Shown here: piece by piece, positions 7,336 to 16,506 of the stretch
How the letters are laid out: every line of letters starts with the position of its first letter
How positions within the stretch are numbered: the stretch's first letter is position 1
NCBI RefSeq assembly: GCF_002077945.1
Contig: NZ_LVYD01000065.1
Coordinates: 29,313-93,312, forward strand
Reading direction: 5' to 3'
From: Niastella vici
Lineage (GTDB): Bacteria > Bacteroidota > Bacteroidia > Chitinophagales > Chitinophagaceae
DNA length: 64,000 nt
Made by a program: the position numbers and the translations under genes
The notes under the pieces: generated by a model
Told to the model about the DNA's origin: nothing
What the model saw: the letters and a program-made list of their open reading frames with translations, nothing else
Database searches by the model: none

Positions 7336-9282
7336 ATGGCAAAGGAAAAGGAAATACAACCTAAAGAGCGTATTGGTCATACAAAGGAAATCCCTGAAGC
7401 AGAACGGGTCGCGATCATAGAAGATTCGTCCCGTACAGTGGGAAGGTCTGTCTTTTTTTCTGTTATTATAATGATCATTTCGTTTGCACCTATCCTGTTC
7501 TTAACCGGCCAGGAAAGGAAGTTGTTTTCTCCTCTGGTGTTAACCAAAACATTTTCATTATTGGGAGCAGCCATCCTTGCCATTACAGTGGCGCCTATGC
7601 TTACCAGAACTTTCATGAAATGCCGGCTGGTACCTGAAAGCAGAAACCCTGTTTCAAATATCTTTATAATTCTCTACAAACCGGTTGCCCGCTGGTGTTT
7701 AATATGGCGTAAAACGATCCTTGCCATATGCCTTGCCATAATAATAGGCAGTATACCCCTGGTTATTAATCTGGGTACGGAATTTATGCCACCATTAGAT
7801 GAAGGATCACTCTTGTTAATGCCTGTTACCCTGCCAGATGTATCTAATTCAGAAGCAAAACGCATTACACAGCTTCAGGATAAGATCATAAAAGGATTTC
7901 CTGAAGTCGAAAATGTTTTGGGCAAAGCTGGCCGTGCCTACACCGCAACGGATAACGCGCCAATCAGCATGATTGAGACAATTATTGTTTTAAAACCTAA
8001 GAACCAGTGGCGAAAGGGCATGACTAAAGAGAAATTGATTCAGGAAATGAATGAAAAAGTGCAGATTCCGGGCGTGGTCGTGGGCTGGACTCAGCCGATT
8101 ATAAACCGTATTAACATGCTTTCTACCGGCATCCGTACTGATGTGGGTGTTAAAGTGTATGGTAAAAACCTGGATACCATCTATGATATTAGCCGCAGGA
8201 TTGAGTCCGCACTGAAAGGTATACCTGGATTAGCAGATCTCTATGTGGAGCAGCTTACCGGTGGTAAATACCTTGATATAAAGATCAGAAGACCCGATGC
8301 GGCACGATACGGATTAAATATTGATAACGTAAACATGGTAATTGAAAGTGCATTAGGGGGTATGATATTAACAACTACGGTTGAGGGCAGAGAGCGGTTT
8401 AGTGTTAATCTGAGGCTGGCCCAGGAATATAGAAACGATATAGATGAAATAAGACGCATTCCAATACAAACAATGAAATACGGCGTTGTTCCACTTTCTT
8501 CTGTAGCAGACATTAAAGTTACAGTAGGGCCTCCCATGATCAATTCTGAAAATGCCATGCTGCGGGGAACAGTCCTTTTTAATGTTCGCGGTCGGGATAT
8601 GGGAAGTGTGGTAAACGACGCCAAAAGAAGAATTGAAGAATCTTTTAAACAACTTCCGCAAGGCTATTTTATAGGATGGAGCGGCCAATATGAAAACCAG
8701 GTAAGGGCGCAACAACGGCTAAAAATAATTATTCCTATTGTGCTCCTGGTTATCTCCTTTATTCTCTACATCACATTTCATTCCTTTAAAGCTGTAATTA
8801 TTGTGTTAGTCAGTGTGCCGGTAGCTCTAATGGGTGGTGTATACTCTCTATACTACTACCATGTGAATTTTTCCGTAGCAGTGGCAGTCGGTTTTATTGC
8901 ATTGTTTGGCGTGGCAGTAGAAACCGGAGTACTCATGATTGCATATCTAAATGATTCAATAAAAAAATTAGTAGAAATAAAAGGAAACGGCCCACAAAAC
9001 ATTAGTACCGAAGAATTGAATGAGACTTTTTTACAGGGTTCCACTCAAAGAGTTCGTCCACTACTAATGACGGTACTGGCAAATATTATAGGCCTGATAC
9101 CTGTAATGGCAACAACCGGCACAGGTAGCGATGTGATGAAACCAATTGCTATTCCTTTTGTGTTTGGCCTTATTACTTCCACTTTATTCGTATTAATTGT
9201 ATTGCCGGTAATATATAATCTAATAAAAGAATGGGAACTCAAGAAGCGAGGCGGATTAGTTGTGCTTGAAATTCAGGAGTAG
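7336..9282 (+). CDS. CusA-type RND pump, C-terminal half (split gene)
   Basis: The 648-residue frame continues the pump: a short charged start (MAKEKEIQPKERIG), then ERVAIIEDSSRTVGRSVFFSVIIMIISFAP (TM5 region), the second porter domain (LGTEFMPPLDEGSLLLMPVTLP), and the last six membrane helices to LPVIYNLIKEW. Methionines in INMLSTGI and VGPPMINSENAM lie where CusA has Cu/Ag-binding Met residues, by my recollection of that family. In the same frame upstream, codons from 7294 remain readable until a TAA at 7327-7329, so both a frameshift and a stop separate the halves. The gap between them is 14 bases, which would allow coupled translation. Confidence 0.8.
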   Translation: MAKEKEIQPKERIGHTKEIPEAERVAIIEDSSRTVGRSVFFSVIIMIISFAPILFLTGQERKLFSPLVLTKTFSLLGAAILAITVAPMLTRTFMKCRLVPESRNPVSNIFIILYKPVARWCLIWRKTILAICLAIIIGSIPLVINLGTEFMPPLDEGSLLLMPVTLPDVSNSEAKRITQLQDKIIKGFPEVENVLGKAGRAYTATDNAPISMIETIIVLKPKNQWRKGMTKEKLIQEMNEKVQIPGVVVGWTQPIINRINMLSTGIRTDVGVKVYGKNLDTIYDISRRIESALKGIPGLADLYVEQLTGGKYLDIKIRRPDAARYGLNIDNVNMVIESALGGMILTTTVEGRERFSVNLRLAQEYRNDIDEIRRIPIQTMKYGVVPLSSVADIKVTVGPPMINSENAMLRGTVLFNVRGRDMGSVVNDAKRRIEESFKQLPQGYFIGWSGQYENQVRAQQRLKIIIPIVLLVISFILYITFHSFKAVIIVLVSVPVALMGGVYSLYYYHVNFSVAVAVGFIALFGVAVETGVLMIAYLNDSIKKLVEIKGNGPQNISTEELNETFLQGSTQRVRPLLMTVLANIIGLIPVMATTGTGSDVMKPIAIPFVFGLITSTLFVLIVLPVIYNLIKEWELKKRGGLVVLEIQE

Positions 9283-9302
9283 AGCTTATAAAGAACTAGG
9301 TT

Positions 9303-10556
9303 ATGAAAAAAATCGTGATATATGTTTTGTTGTTACAGGGTATAACCTCATTAAAGGCACAGGACACTATTCGGCTTGGTATGGGCGATGTATTTTCTTC
9401 GATTGATAAATCCTATCCTCAATTACAATTTTATGAATCAAAGATTGCCTCTATCCGATCCCTGGCCGAGGGAGCTAAAGCATGGATGCCACCTACTGTA
9501 GCAGTTGCTTTTGACCGGTTCCCCTATAAACTTTCAATGATTAAAGAGGAAGTGCCCGATAATCAGGCCGGCATTATGCTTTCTGCACAACAGATGATTC
9601 CTAATCCTGCAAAACTAAGTGCAAAAAGAGATTACCTCGTATCTCTCGAAGATATTCAGCGCAATGACATGGAATGGCAAAAGAATGTACTGCATTTTGC
9701 TGCAAGGCTTTACTATTACCGCCGTTATATCGCAGAGCGAAAATTAAAGCTGGTAAAAGAATATAGGGACTTGTTGAATATGCTGATAAAAACAGCTAAA
9801 GATAAATACACTTATAACCAGTCTGATCTGTCAACCATATTTAAAGCAGAAGCCTCACTGAGCGAATTAGGTAACATGGAAAGTATGTTGTTTTCTCAAA
9901 TCGCTGAAAGCAATATTGGCCTTAATACGTTAATGAATCGTGATGTAAATGCGGCTTTTAATATTGATACCCTTTTAGTGCCAAAAGATTATAGCAAAGA
10001 TCTTATTCAGCAGTTTGATAGTGCACAACTATTTCGAAGCGACATATTATCTATGCAAAGTCAAATCCGTTCCATGGAGTTAAACCGCCGGTGGATGGGT
10101 ACTAACAGTAAACCTGATTTTGGAATACAGGCATCTCATGGGCAAATGTTTGGAATGCCTAACCAGTTTTCCATTATGGGAATGGTGACTATACCGATCG
10201 TACCCTGGTCGTCTAAAATGTACAAATCTGAAGTGAAATCAATGGCATTTGAAATACAGGCGATGCAAAAAGAGAAAAGCACTATGGTATTAATGGCCAC
10301 TCAAATGACCCGTGAAAAAATAACCATGCTTACCTATGAAAACCGGCAGTTAGAAAACTATGACAATAATGTGCTCCCATCATATAGGAAAAACCTCCAA
10401 AGCAATCTGCTTGCCTACAGGCAGAATACAGGTAACTTTTTTGTATTGCTGGATGCGTGGAATATGTTATTGATGAAAGAGCTTGAACGAACAGATAAGT
10501 TAGGCCAGGTCTTTACGGTGCAATCCGAGTATGAATACCAAAGGGAAATTAAATAA
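9303..10556 (+). CDS. TolC-family outer-membrane efflux protein
   Basis: The 417-residue product has a signal peptide (MKKIVIYVLLLQGITSLKAQ) and the two long helical repeats of outer-membrane efflux proteins, for example SYPQLQFYESKIASIRSLAEGAK near the start and the final KELERTDKLGQVFTVQSEYEYQREI. It should form the outer-membrane channel for the CusA-type pump just upstream, with the adaptor that starts 3 bases after its stop. The order pump, channel, adaptor, adaptor is typical of Bacteroidota copper/silver operons. Length is normal. Confidence 0.85.
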   Translation: MKKIVIYVLLLQGITSLKAQDTIRLGMGDVFSSIDKSYPQLQFYESKIASIRSLAEGAKAWMPPTVAVAFDRFPYKLSMIKEEVPDNQAGIMLSAQQMIPNPAKLSAKRDYLVSLEDIQRNDMEWQKNVLHFAARLYYYRRYIAERKLKLVKEYRDLLNMLIKTAKDKYTYNQSDLSTIFKAEASLSELGNMESMLFSQIAESNIGLNTLMNRDVNAAFNIDTLLVPKDYSKDLIQQFDSAQLFRSDILSMQSQIRSMELNRRWMGTNSKPDFGIQASHGQMFGMPNQFSIMGMVTIPIVPWSSKMYKSEVKSMAFEIQAMQKEKSTMVLMATQMTREKITMLTYENRQLENYDNNVLPSYRKNLQSNLLAYRQNTGNFFVLLDAWNMLLMKELERTDKLGQVFTVQSEYEYQREIK

Positions 10557-10559
10557 GTC

Positions 10560-11900
10560 ATGTTTAATCTATTAGACCATATAAGATTTTGGGTTAGCGG
10601 TTACAAAAGACACCTGCAAAGTATTGCTTTTGTATTCCTGTTAGCTGCCTGCAATAGCAACAATGTAAACGAAACAGATAATAAGCATAGTTCGAACCAT
10701 TCCGGTATGCCCGAGATGGAAGCTGAGGCGAATGAACATAACGGAAGCACTGATTCAGGAAATCATAATTCACATACAGGGTCGGAGAAATTGGCAGACA
10801 CAGCATCAGACACCTCCAATTGGAACGCATTATCTACCAATCGAACCGTAATATCAGCTCAGCAAGGGATTTCACCTACCTTGAGTAATATGGATTTCAC
10901 CTTCACTGGCAATGGCTATATCGCTTTTGATTATCGGCGAAACAAAAAAGTTGCTATTCGCGTGGCAGGGCGTATTGAACGGCTTTTTGTGAAATTCAAT
11001 TATCAATATGTGTATAAAGGAGAAAGAATAATGGAACTCTATAGTCCCGAATTAAATACCTATATAGAAGAATATCTTTTTGTTAAACAGCAATCGGATG
11101 ACACAACCCTTCAGATGAAAGCTAAACAAAAATTGTTATTGTTAGGCCTTACTGCATCCCAAATAAAGCAAATTGAATTAACCAAACAGTCAGCTCTGGC
11201 TATTCCTATTTATAGTCCTTATGACGGGTACGTTTTATTTAACTCCTCAGAATCTCCCGCTTCTGCTGACATGCAAGGCGCGCCCAGCGCTGCCGCCGGC
11301 ATGGGAACCCAAATGAGCGTTGGCACGGGTCAAACGTCAACTCCTGCAGCTACAAGGCTAGAAGATAACAGTATTCGTGAAGGTATGTATGTAAGCCAGG
11401 GGCAGACATTATTTTGGATAAACGATTTTAAACAGGCCTGGGGAATTATAGCATTTACTAAAGAAACTGAAAAATATGTTAAAAAGGGAATACCAGTGGA
11501 AGTTCGGAGCGAACTTATGCCGGAAAAACCTATTTATACTTCTATACAATTAATAGAGCAGGTTTACCAGAAGGGACAGAAGTTCACTCAGGCAAGAGTG
11601 TTCTTGTCAAATTCAACCGGTATGCTCAAACAAAATTCATTATTAACTGCCACAATTACTTTGCGGACTAAAACTTTAATGGTTCCCGCCAGCAGCGTCT
11701 ATTACCTCGGAAAGATAAGCATCGTTTGGGTTCGCATGGGTCTTACAAAAGGCGGTAATAATGTTTTTCAATCGAGAGTAGTTAAGACAAGGCATCGCAC
11801 TAAGGATGAAATAGAAATAGTAGAAGGGATAAAGCAAAATGAAACTATTGCCAAGGATGCAGGCTATCTGGCAGACAGTGAAACTATTATAACCTATTAA
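10560..11900 (+). CDS. CusB-type periplasmic adaptor lipoprotein
   Basis: The 446-residue product has a lipoprotein signal with the lipobox FLLAACNS (Cys31), followed by a His/Met/Asn-rich segment (HSSNHSGMPEMEAEANEHNG to HNSHTG, about residues 43-78) that could bind copper or silver. The adaptor core follows: RVAGRIERLFVKFNYQYVYKGE (barrel-lipoyl), a helical hairpin, and IREGMYVSQGQTLFWINDF. A Met-rich insert (GAPSAAAGMGTQMSVGTG) lies inside the lipoyl part at about residues 240-258. It should link the RND pump to TolC. The next gene is a second adaptor, 10 bases away. Confidence 0.82.
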   Translation: MFNLLDHIRFWVSGYKRHLQSIAFVFLLAACNSNNVNETDNKHSSNHSGMPEMEAEANEHNGSTDSGNHNSHTGSEKLADTASDTSNWNALSTNRTVISAQQGISPTLSNMDFTFTGNGYIAFDYRRNKKVAIRVAGRIERLFVKFNYQYVYKGERIMELYSPELNTYIEEYLFVKQQSDDTTLQMKAKQKLLLLGLTASQIKQIELTKQSALAIPIYSPYDGYVLFNSSESPASADMQGAPSAAAGMGTQMSVGTGQTSTPAATRLEDNSIREGMYVSQGQTLFWINDFKQAWGIIAFTKETEKYVKKGIPVEVRSELMPEKPIYTSIQLIEQVYQKGQKFTQARVFLSNSTGMLKQNSLLTATITLRTKTLMVPASSVYYLGKISIVWVRMGLTKGGNNVFQSRVVKTRHRTKDEIEIVEGIKQNETIAKDAGYLADSETIITY

Positions 11901-11910
11901 ACCGGAAAAC

Positions 11911-13050
11911 ATGAATAGTAGAACAGTAATATATGCTTTGGCTGCATGCACTGCGGTATCTGGCATGATAGCGTGTTCCGGTAAAAAAACTAAAAAGATT
12001 GAAGCGGAACATGCTACTAGCCATATAACCCGTGCAAATGATTCTGCCCAGCATGCCGACATGATAACCCTGACCGCCCGTGATGAGCAATATGCAAATA
12101 TTACGGTGGATACTGTAAGAATAAAACCGATTTCAGAATACTCTACGCTATTAGGTACCACCGCATTTGATGAAAGGAGTATCACTTTGATTACATCCCG
12201 CATAAAAGGGCGCTTGGATAAATTGTTTGTTCGCAATCCCCAACAATGGGTGGCCAAGGGGCAACCACTTTACGCAATATATAGCGAAGAATTATTATCG
12301 TATGAAAATGAATTATTAAATGCCTTGCAGCAACAATCGCAGTTTAGTACTATGAAACAGATAATAGACCAGTTGGTAGAAGGATCACGAAAAAAGTTAT
12401 TGCTGTGGGGATTGACGCGCGAGCAGATTGCGAACCTGGAGAAAACCAGACAGACCTCTGCCCTTGTAACTTTTTATAGCCCCGTATCAGGAACTTTGGT
12501 GGATCTTTCGGCAACAGAAGGCCAATATGTTGAAACAGGTACCGGATTGTTCAAAATAGCTGATTTATCTAAAGTGTGGGTGGAAACGCAAATGTATACC
12601 AATGAACTAAGATGGTTATATGAGAAACCAACCATTACCGTAGAGTTTGACACCTATCCCAATCAAATTTTTGTGGCAACACCCGTATTTAATAACCCAT
12701 CCATTGAAGCCGATCAAAAAATAAGCCTGGTAAGGTTTCTGGTTAACAATAATGCTATTCAATTAAAACCGGGGATGATGGCCTATGTAAACATAAAGCG
12801 CAATGAAAAGAAAGCCCTGGTTATTCCTAAATCATCCCTGCTATTTGGCAACATGACAATGGCCTGGGTAAAAACTGCGGAAGGAATGTACCAAAATAGA
12901 ATAATAGAATTGGGTATACAAAATAAGAAAGAAGTTGAAGTGATCAGCGGATTAAAAGCCGGTGAAGTGGTTGTAACAAACGGAGCATATTTACTGAATA
13001 GCGCACTTGTATTGAAAAAAGGCGCAGGTATGGAGGGAATGAAAATGTAG
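11911..13050 (+). CDS. Second periplasmic adaptor lipoprotein of the copper-type pump
   Basis: The 379-residue product has a lipobox (GMIACSG, Cys22) and the CusB/HlyD layout: TLLGTTAFDERSITLITSRIKGRLDKLFV, the hairpin LLSYENELLNALQQQ, the lipoyl part FYSPVSGTLVDLSATEGQYVETGTGLFKIADLSKVWVE, and the membrane-proximal end ISGLKAGEVVVTNGAYLLNSA. It differs clearly from the preceding adaptor, so the pair may work as a mixed hexamer or serve different pumps. Many Bacteroidota copper operons carry two such genes. It is spaced 10 bases after the first adaptor. Confidence 0.82.
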   Translation: MNSRTVIYALAACTAVSGMIACSGKKTKKIEAEHATSHITRANDSAQHADMITLTARDEQYANITVDTVRIKPISEYSTLLGTTAFDERSITLITSRIKGRLDKLFVRNPQQWVAKGQPLYAIYSEELLSYENELLNALQQQSQFSTMKQIIDQLVEGSRKKLLLWGLTREQIANLEKTRQTSALVTFYSPVSGTLVDLSATEGQYVETGTGLFKIADLSKVWVETQMYTNELRWLYEKPTITVEFDTYPNQIFVATPVFNNPSIEADQKISLVRFLVNNNAIQLKPGMMAYVNIKRNEKKALVIPKSSLLFGNMTMAWVKTAEGMYQNRIIELGIQNKKEVEVISGLKAGEVVVTNGAYLLNSALVLKKGAGMEGMKM

Positions 13051-13093
13051 CAATAAGCAAAAGAAGTAAAATGGTAAAACTTAAAACAATTTT

Positions 13094-13300
13094 ATGCGAT
13101 GGAAACATATATTAATGATGTTGATCGGTTGCGGTTTGCCGCTTTTGCTGATTATTTTGGCGCCTGTTTTTGGCATTAAGGGTAACTGGTCGACGCTCAT
13201 TTTTGTGGTAGCCATGTTTGCCTGCCACCTACTCATGCCAATGCATCAGCATTCTTCGAAACCGTCAAATAAAACCAATCATGAATCGCATTCACATTAA
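13094..13300 (+). CDS. DUF2933 small membrane protein
   Basis: The 68-residue product has two membrane helices (about residues 6-26 and 31-49) and a His-rich C-terminal tail (MHQHSSKPSNKTNHESHSH). DUF2933 proteins are usually found with metal efflux genes and have no proven function. The tail could bind a soft metal, which is inference. The 3' end overlaps the next gene's start by 20 bases in another frame, so the two are probably translationally coupled. Confidence 0.75.
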   Translation: MRWKHILMMLIGCGLPLLLIILAPVFGIKGNWSTLIFVVAMFACHLLMPMHQHSSKPSNKTNHESHSH

Positions 13301-13565
13301 AAAGTTTGGTTTTTCCTGTGGAATAACCGGCGTGCTACTTTACGTTGGTTGCGCAATAGTGATGGCAGTAGCCGGGCGTGAAACAAGTATACAATTTTTT
13401 AACGCTCTTTTTCATGGCGTCAACACCGCTTCTATAATTCGCATGAACGTTTCTCCTACCGAAGCATTCATGGGCGTAATTGAGACCTTTATCCTTTTCT
13501 GGCTTATTGGGGCGTGCATTGCCGCGTTCTATAACGTATTAAACCGCGAAACCTATAAAGCCTAA
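13281..13565 (+). CDS. DUF5676 family membrane protein
   Basis: I choose ATG 13281 (MNRIHIKKFGFSCGITGVLLY), where family similarity begins; a longer frame from 13218 only re-reads the DUF2933 gene. The 94-residue product has three predicted membrane helices and the family motif FFNALFHGVNTASI in the middle, ending in FWLIGACIAAFYNVLNRE. DUF5676 proteins commonly travel with DUF2933 in copper/silver islands. The role is unknown. It overlaps the previous gene by 20 bases and is followed after 6 bases by the ATPase. Confidence 0.78.
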   Translation: MNRIHIKKFGFSCGITGVLLYVGCAIVMAVAGRETSIQFFNALFHGVNTASIIRMNVSPTEAFMGVIETFILFWLIGACIAAFYNVLNRETYKA

Positions 13566-13571
13566 ATAGAT

Positions 13572-16283
13572 ATGTCAACCATCAACTCCATACAACAAAA
13601 TGATGGCCTTAAAAATCCATGGGCCGTTGATCACCCAGCGATGTTGAAGCTGTTACAAACGGATGCGGATGCGGGGCTTTCAGCAGAAGAAGTCGTAAAA
13701 AGGCTTCGAAGCGCAGGCTATAATAAAATCGAGTCAGGCAAAAGAATCAGCCTGGCAATGGTGTTGATAAATCAGTTTATAAGTCCATTTGTTTTGCTAT
13801 TAGGTATTGCAGCAGGTCTATCCTTTTTCTTTAAAGAATGGCTTGATGGCATTGCTATTATTGTCGTAATTCTTATTAATGCCATTATTGGCTTTTTAAT
13901 GGAGTTACAGGCGGAACAGTCAATGGAAGCACTAAAAAAATTAACGAGGGTTCCTGCCCGTGTAATGAGAGATGGAAAGCAAATAGAAATCCCTTCTGAA
14001 GAGCTGGTGCCAGGTGATATTTTATTTGTCGAGAGTGGCGACATGGTTACTGCTGACGGAAGGTTAATTCGGCTAAGTCAGTTACAAACAGATGAGTCAG
14101 CGCTTACTGGTGAATCATTGCCTGTAGAAAAATTGGTACCGCCATTAAATGAACAAACGGCTTTGGCTGAAAGAGCCAACATGATTTATAAAGGCACATT
14201 TGTAAGCAAAGGTAATGGCTATGCCGTAGTTGTAAGCACAGGCATGTCAACTGAATTCGGTGCCATTGCCCGTATGGTGCAACAGGCAGAGCAGGCGGCA
14301 ACACCATTGGAAAAAAAGATCGCTATATTCAGTAAAAAACTCATTTGGATAACAGTTGCCCTATTGGTACTCATATTTACCGCTGGTTTATTAAACGGTA
14401 AACCCTTTGTATCAATGCTCGAAACATCCATTGCGCTGGCTGTAGCGGCTATACCAGAAGGCCTTCCTATCGTATCCACACTGGCGCTTGCTTATGGAAT
14501 GTTACGTATGGCCCGGCATAATGTTATTGTTAAAAAACTGTCTTCGGTGGAAACCCTCGGTGGCACCAATGTGATCTGCACCGACAAAACAGGAACCCTT
14601 ACCCAAAATAAGATCGAGGCGGTATATATACACATTCATCAGGCATCAACCGAAATTAAATTGGATCTTCCCAACCAATCAATTCATTTTATTTCCAATA
14701 CATCTATTTCCAACGCGCCAGCGTACCATCATCTGGGACGTGTAGCAGCATTATGTAATACTGCCTATTTCGACCTGGATGGTAAGGGGGAAACGGAATC
14801 AGGTGACCCTTTGGAGATTGGGTTACTAAAAATGGCATACTGTGCCGGCATAAACCGTCAGGATTTGCAACAGCTTTTCCCTAAGATAGATGAAGTTCCA
14901 TTTTCATCAGAAACTAAAATAATGGGCACCCTGCATAAAAACAACGAAGGGTATTACATTGCTGCGAAAGGAGCAGTTGAAGAATTAATAGCGCGTTGTA
15001 CCAGTGTTTTGGAAGGGAGTGAAATTGTGCCGCTGACTGAAGAAAAAAGAAATCAATGGCTTGATATAGCAGAAAAACGGGCGCAATCGGGTTTGCGAAT
15101 GCTTGCTTTCGCATTTCGGGATGAAGACGTTATCCCAAAAGACTTCCTTCATCAATTAACACTTACAGGACTCATTGGTTTTATTGATCCTCCAAGGCCG
15201 GAAGTGCGGGCTGCTATTGCTGAATGCAAATCAGCCGGTATTAAAGTTGTAATGATTACCGGAGATCACCCGGCAACTGCCAAAAACATAGCAGTTCAAT
15301 TGGGCCTGGCAAAGGAAACAGATGGGGTAATACATGGAGGTACCATGAAACACTTTAATGAACTCACACAAGGCGATAAAGAAAAATGGATAAACGCCTC
15401 TGTCTTTGCGCGGGTGTCGCCAAAACACAAACTAGACCTGGTTACTTTATATCAAAACGAGAAAATGGTAGTTGGAATGACCGGCGATGGAGTAAATGAT
15501 GCACCAGCACTGAAAAAGGCAGATATCGGTATTGCAATGGGCGAACGTGGCACACAGGTAGCCCAGGAGGCCGCCGCAATGGTTTTAAAAGATGATGCTT
15601 TTTCCTCTATTGTATTGGCAGTTAAACAAGGAAGAGCAATATTTGAGAATATTCGAAAATTTGTAATTTTCCTTTTAAGTTGCAATTTGAGTGAATTGTT
15701 AATAATTTCAACGGCATCAGTACTAAACCTCCATTTTCAACTCTTCCCGCTTCAAATATTATTCATCAATCTGGTAACAGATGTCTTACCCGCCTTGGCC
15801 TTGGGTGTAACAGAGGCTGAGCCGCATATTATGCAGCGTAAGCCGTACCCATCCGAAACTCCAATAATTGACAAAGAGAGATGGACTGCCATATTTGTTT
15901 ATTCAATAATTATTTCAATTGCGTGTATAGGCGGTGTTTTTACAAGCCATGAATTATTACATAATCAGGAAGGTTGGAACACGGAACTCTGTAACAATGT
16001 ATTATTTTATACGCTCATATTCTCCCAGATACTTCATGTTTTGAACATGTCGTTTGAAAAAGGGATAGCTTTTTATAAAACTGAGATATTCAAAAACCGC
16101 TACGTTTGGTATGCAATTATTCTTTGTATTGCTATTACTGTACTTTCCTTTTTGATAAGTCCAGTCAGAAAAGTACTTGACGTATCAATTTACGGATGGA
16201 ACGACTGGACGATTGTTACCCTGTTTTCATTTCTTTCCTTTTTTGTTATTCAATTGATAAAGCGGCTACGATGGGTTATTTAG
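13572..16283 (+). CDS. Cation-translocating P-type ATPase (P2-like)
   Basis: The 903-residue pump has an N-terminal cation-ATPase domain, the actuator motif TDESALTGESLPVEK, TM4 with IPEGLP (about residue 294), the phosphorylation site CTDKTGTLTQNK (Asp338), and the hinge MTGDGVNDAPALKKADIGIAMGERG. The PEGLP motif in TM4 replaces the CPC of copper and zinc ATPases, so the chemistry is that of Ca2+/Mn2+ or related P2 pumps. Its place at the end of a copper/silver cluster is therefore notable. It has the length and the C-terminal six-helix domain of a complete pump. Confidence 0.85.
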   Translation: MSTINSIQQNDGLKNPWAVDHPAMLKLLQTDADAGLSAEEVVKRLRSAGYNKIESGKRISLAMVLINQFISPFVLLLGIAAGLSFFFKEWLDGIAIIVVILINAIIGFLMELQAEQSMEALKKLTRVPARVMRDGKQIEIPSEELVPGDILFVESGDMVTADGRLIRLSQLQTDESALTGESLPVEKLVPPLNEQTALAERANMIYKGTFVSKGNGYAVVVSTGMSTEFGAIARMVQQAEQAATPLEKKIAIFSKKLIWITVALLVLIFTAGLLNGKPFVSMLETSIALAVAAIPEGLPIVSTLALAYGMLRMARHNVIVKKLSSVETLGGTNVICTDKTGTLTQNKIEAVYIHIHQASTEIKLDLPNQSIHFISNTSISNAPAYHHLGRVAALCNTAYFDLDGKGETESGDPLEIGLLKMAYCAGINRQDLQQLFPKIDEVPFSSETKIMGTLHKNNEGYYIAAKGAVEELIARCTSVLEGSEIVPLTEEKRNQWLDIAEKRAQSGLRMLAFAFRDEDVIPKDFLHQLTLTGLIGFIDPPRPEVRAAIAECKSAGIKVVMITGDHPATAKNIAVQLGLAKETDGVIHGGTMKHFNELTQGDKEKWINASVFARVSPKHKLDLVTLYQNEKMVVGMTGDGVNDAPALKKADIGIAMGERGTQVAQEAAAMVLKDDAFSSIVLAVKQGRAIFENIRKFVIFLLSCNLSELLIISTASVLNLHFQLFPLQILFINLVTDVLPALALGVTEAEPHIMQRKPYPSETPIIDKERWTAIFVYSIIISIACIGGVFTSHELLHNQEGWNTELCNNVLFYTLIFSQILHVLNMSFEKGIAFYKTEIFKNRYVWYAIILCIAITVLSFLISPVRKVLDVSIYGWNDWTIVTLFSFLSFFVIQLIKRLRWVI

Positions 16284-16506
16284 GGTTTGTGGCAGCCTAA
16301 ATAATTCACTTAGTTAGAGCCGGTCCATTTTGCCAACCGCCCTGTGTCACCACATAAGTCAGCGATTTCTATAACAAAATGTTCCTGCTAAACGGATTAT
16401 TTTTAAAGATTATTTTTGTATTTCAATTCCTATCCCTCCAATTATAACGACCTTTTCCAGTTTATCCTTAACTAGTTGGCCCTTGATACAGTAAAAATTT
16501 TCAACT
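16284..16506. other. Intergenic region, ATPase to recombinase remnant
   Basis: This 223-base stretch has no gene I can support. A perfect Bacteroidota -7 box lies at 16411-16418 and probably drives the recombinase fragment. I see no terminator hairpin with a T-run after the ATPase. Confidence 0.4.
16411..16418 (+). promoter_or_regulatory. Candidate Bacteroidota promoter -7 box (TATTTTTG)
   Basis: The octamer fits TAnnTTTG exactly. It lies about 90 bases before the recombinase-like start at 16507. No clear TTG -33 box is visible at the expected distance. Confidence 0.35.

Noticed and set aside
11676..12257. A 193-residue open frame on the minus strand
   Set aside because: It is opposite the junction of two clear adaptor genes and has no domain.
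13218..13280. Upstream extension of the DUF5676 gene
   Set aside because: The added residues only re-read the DUF2933 gene in another frame; similarity starts at 13281.
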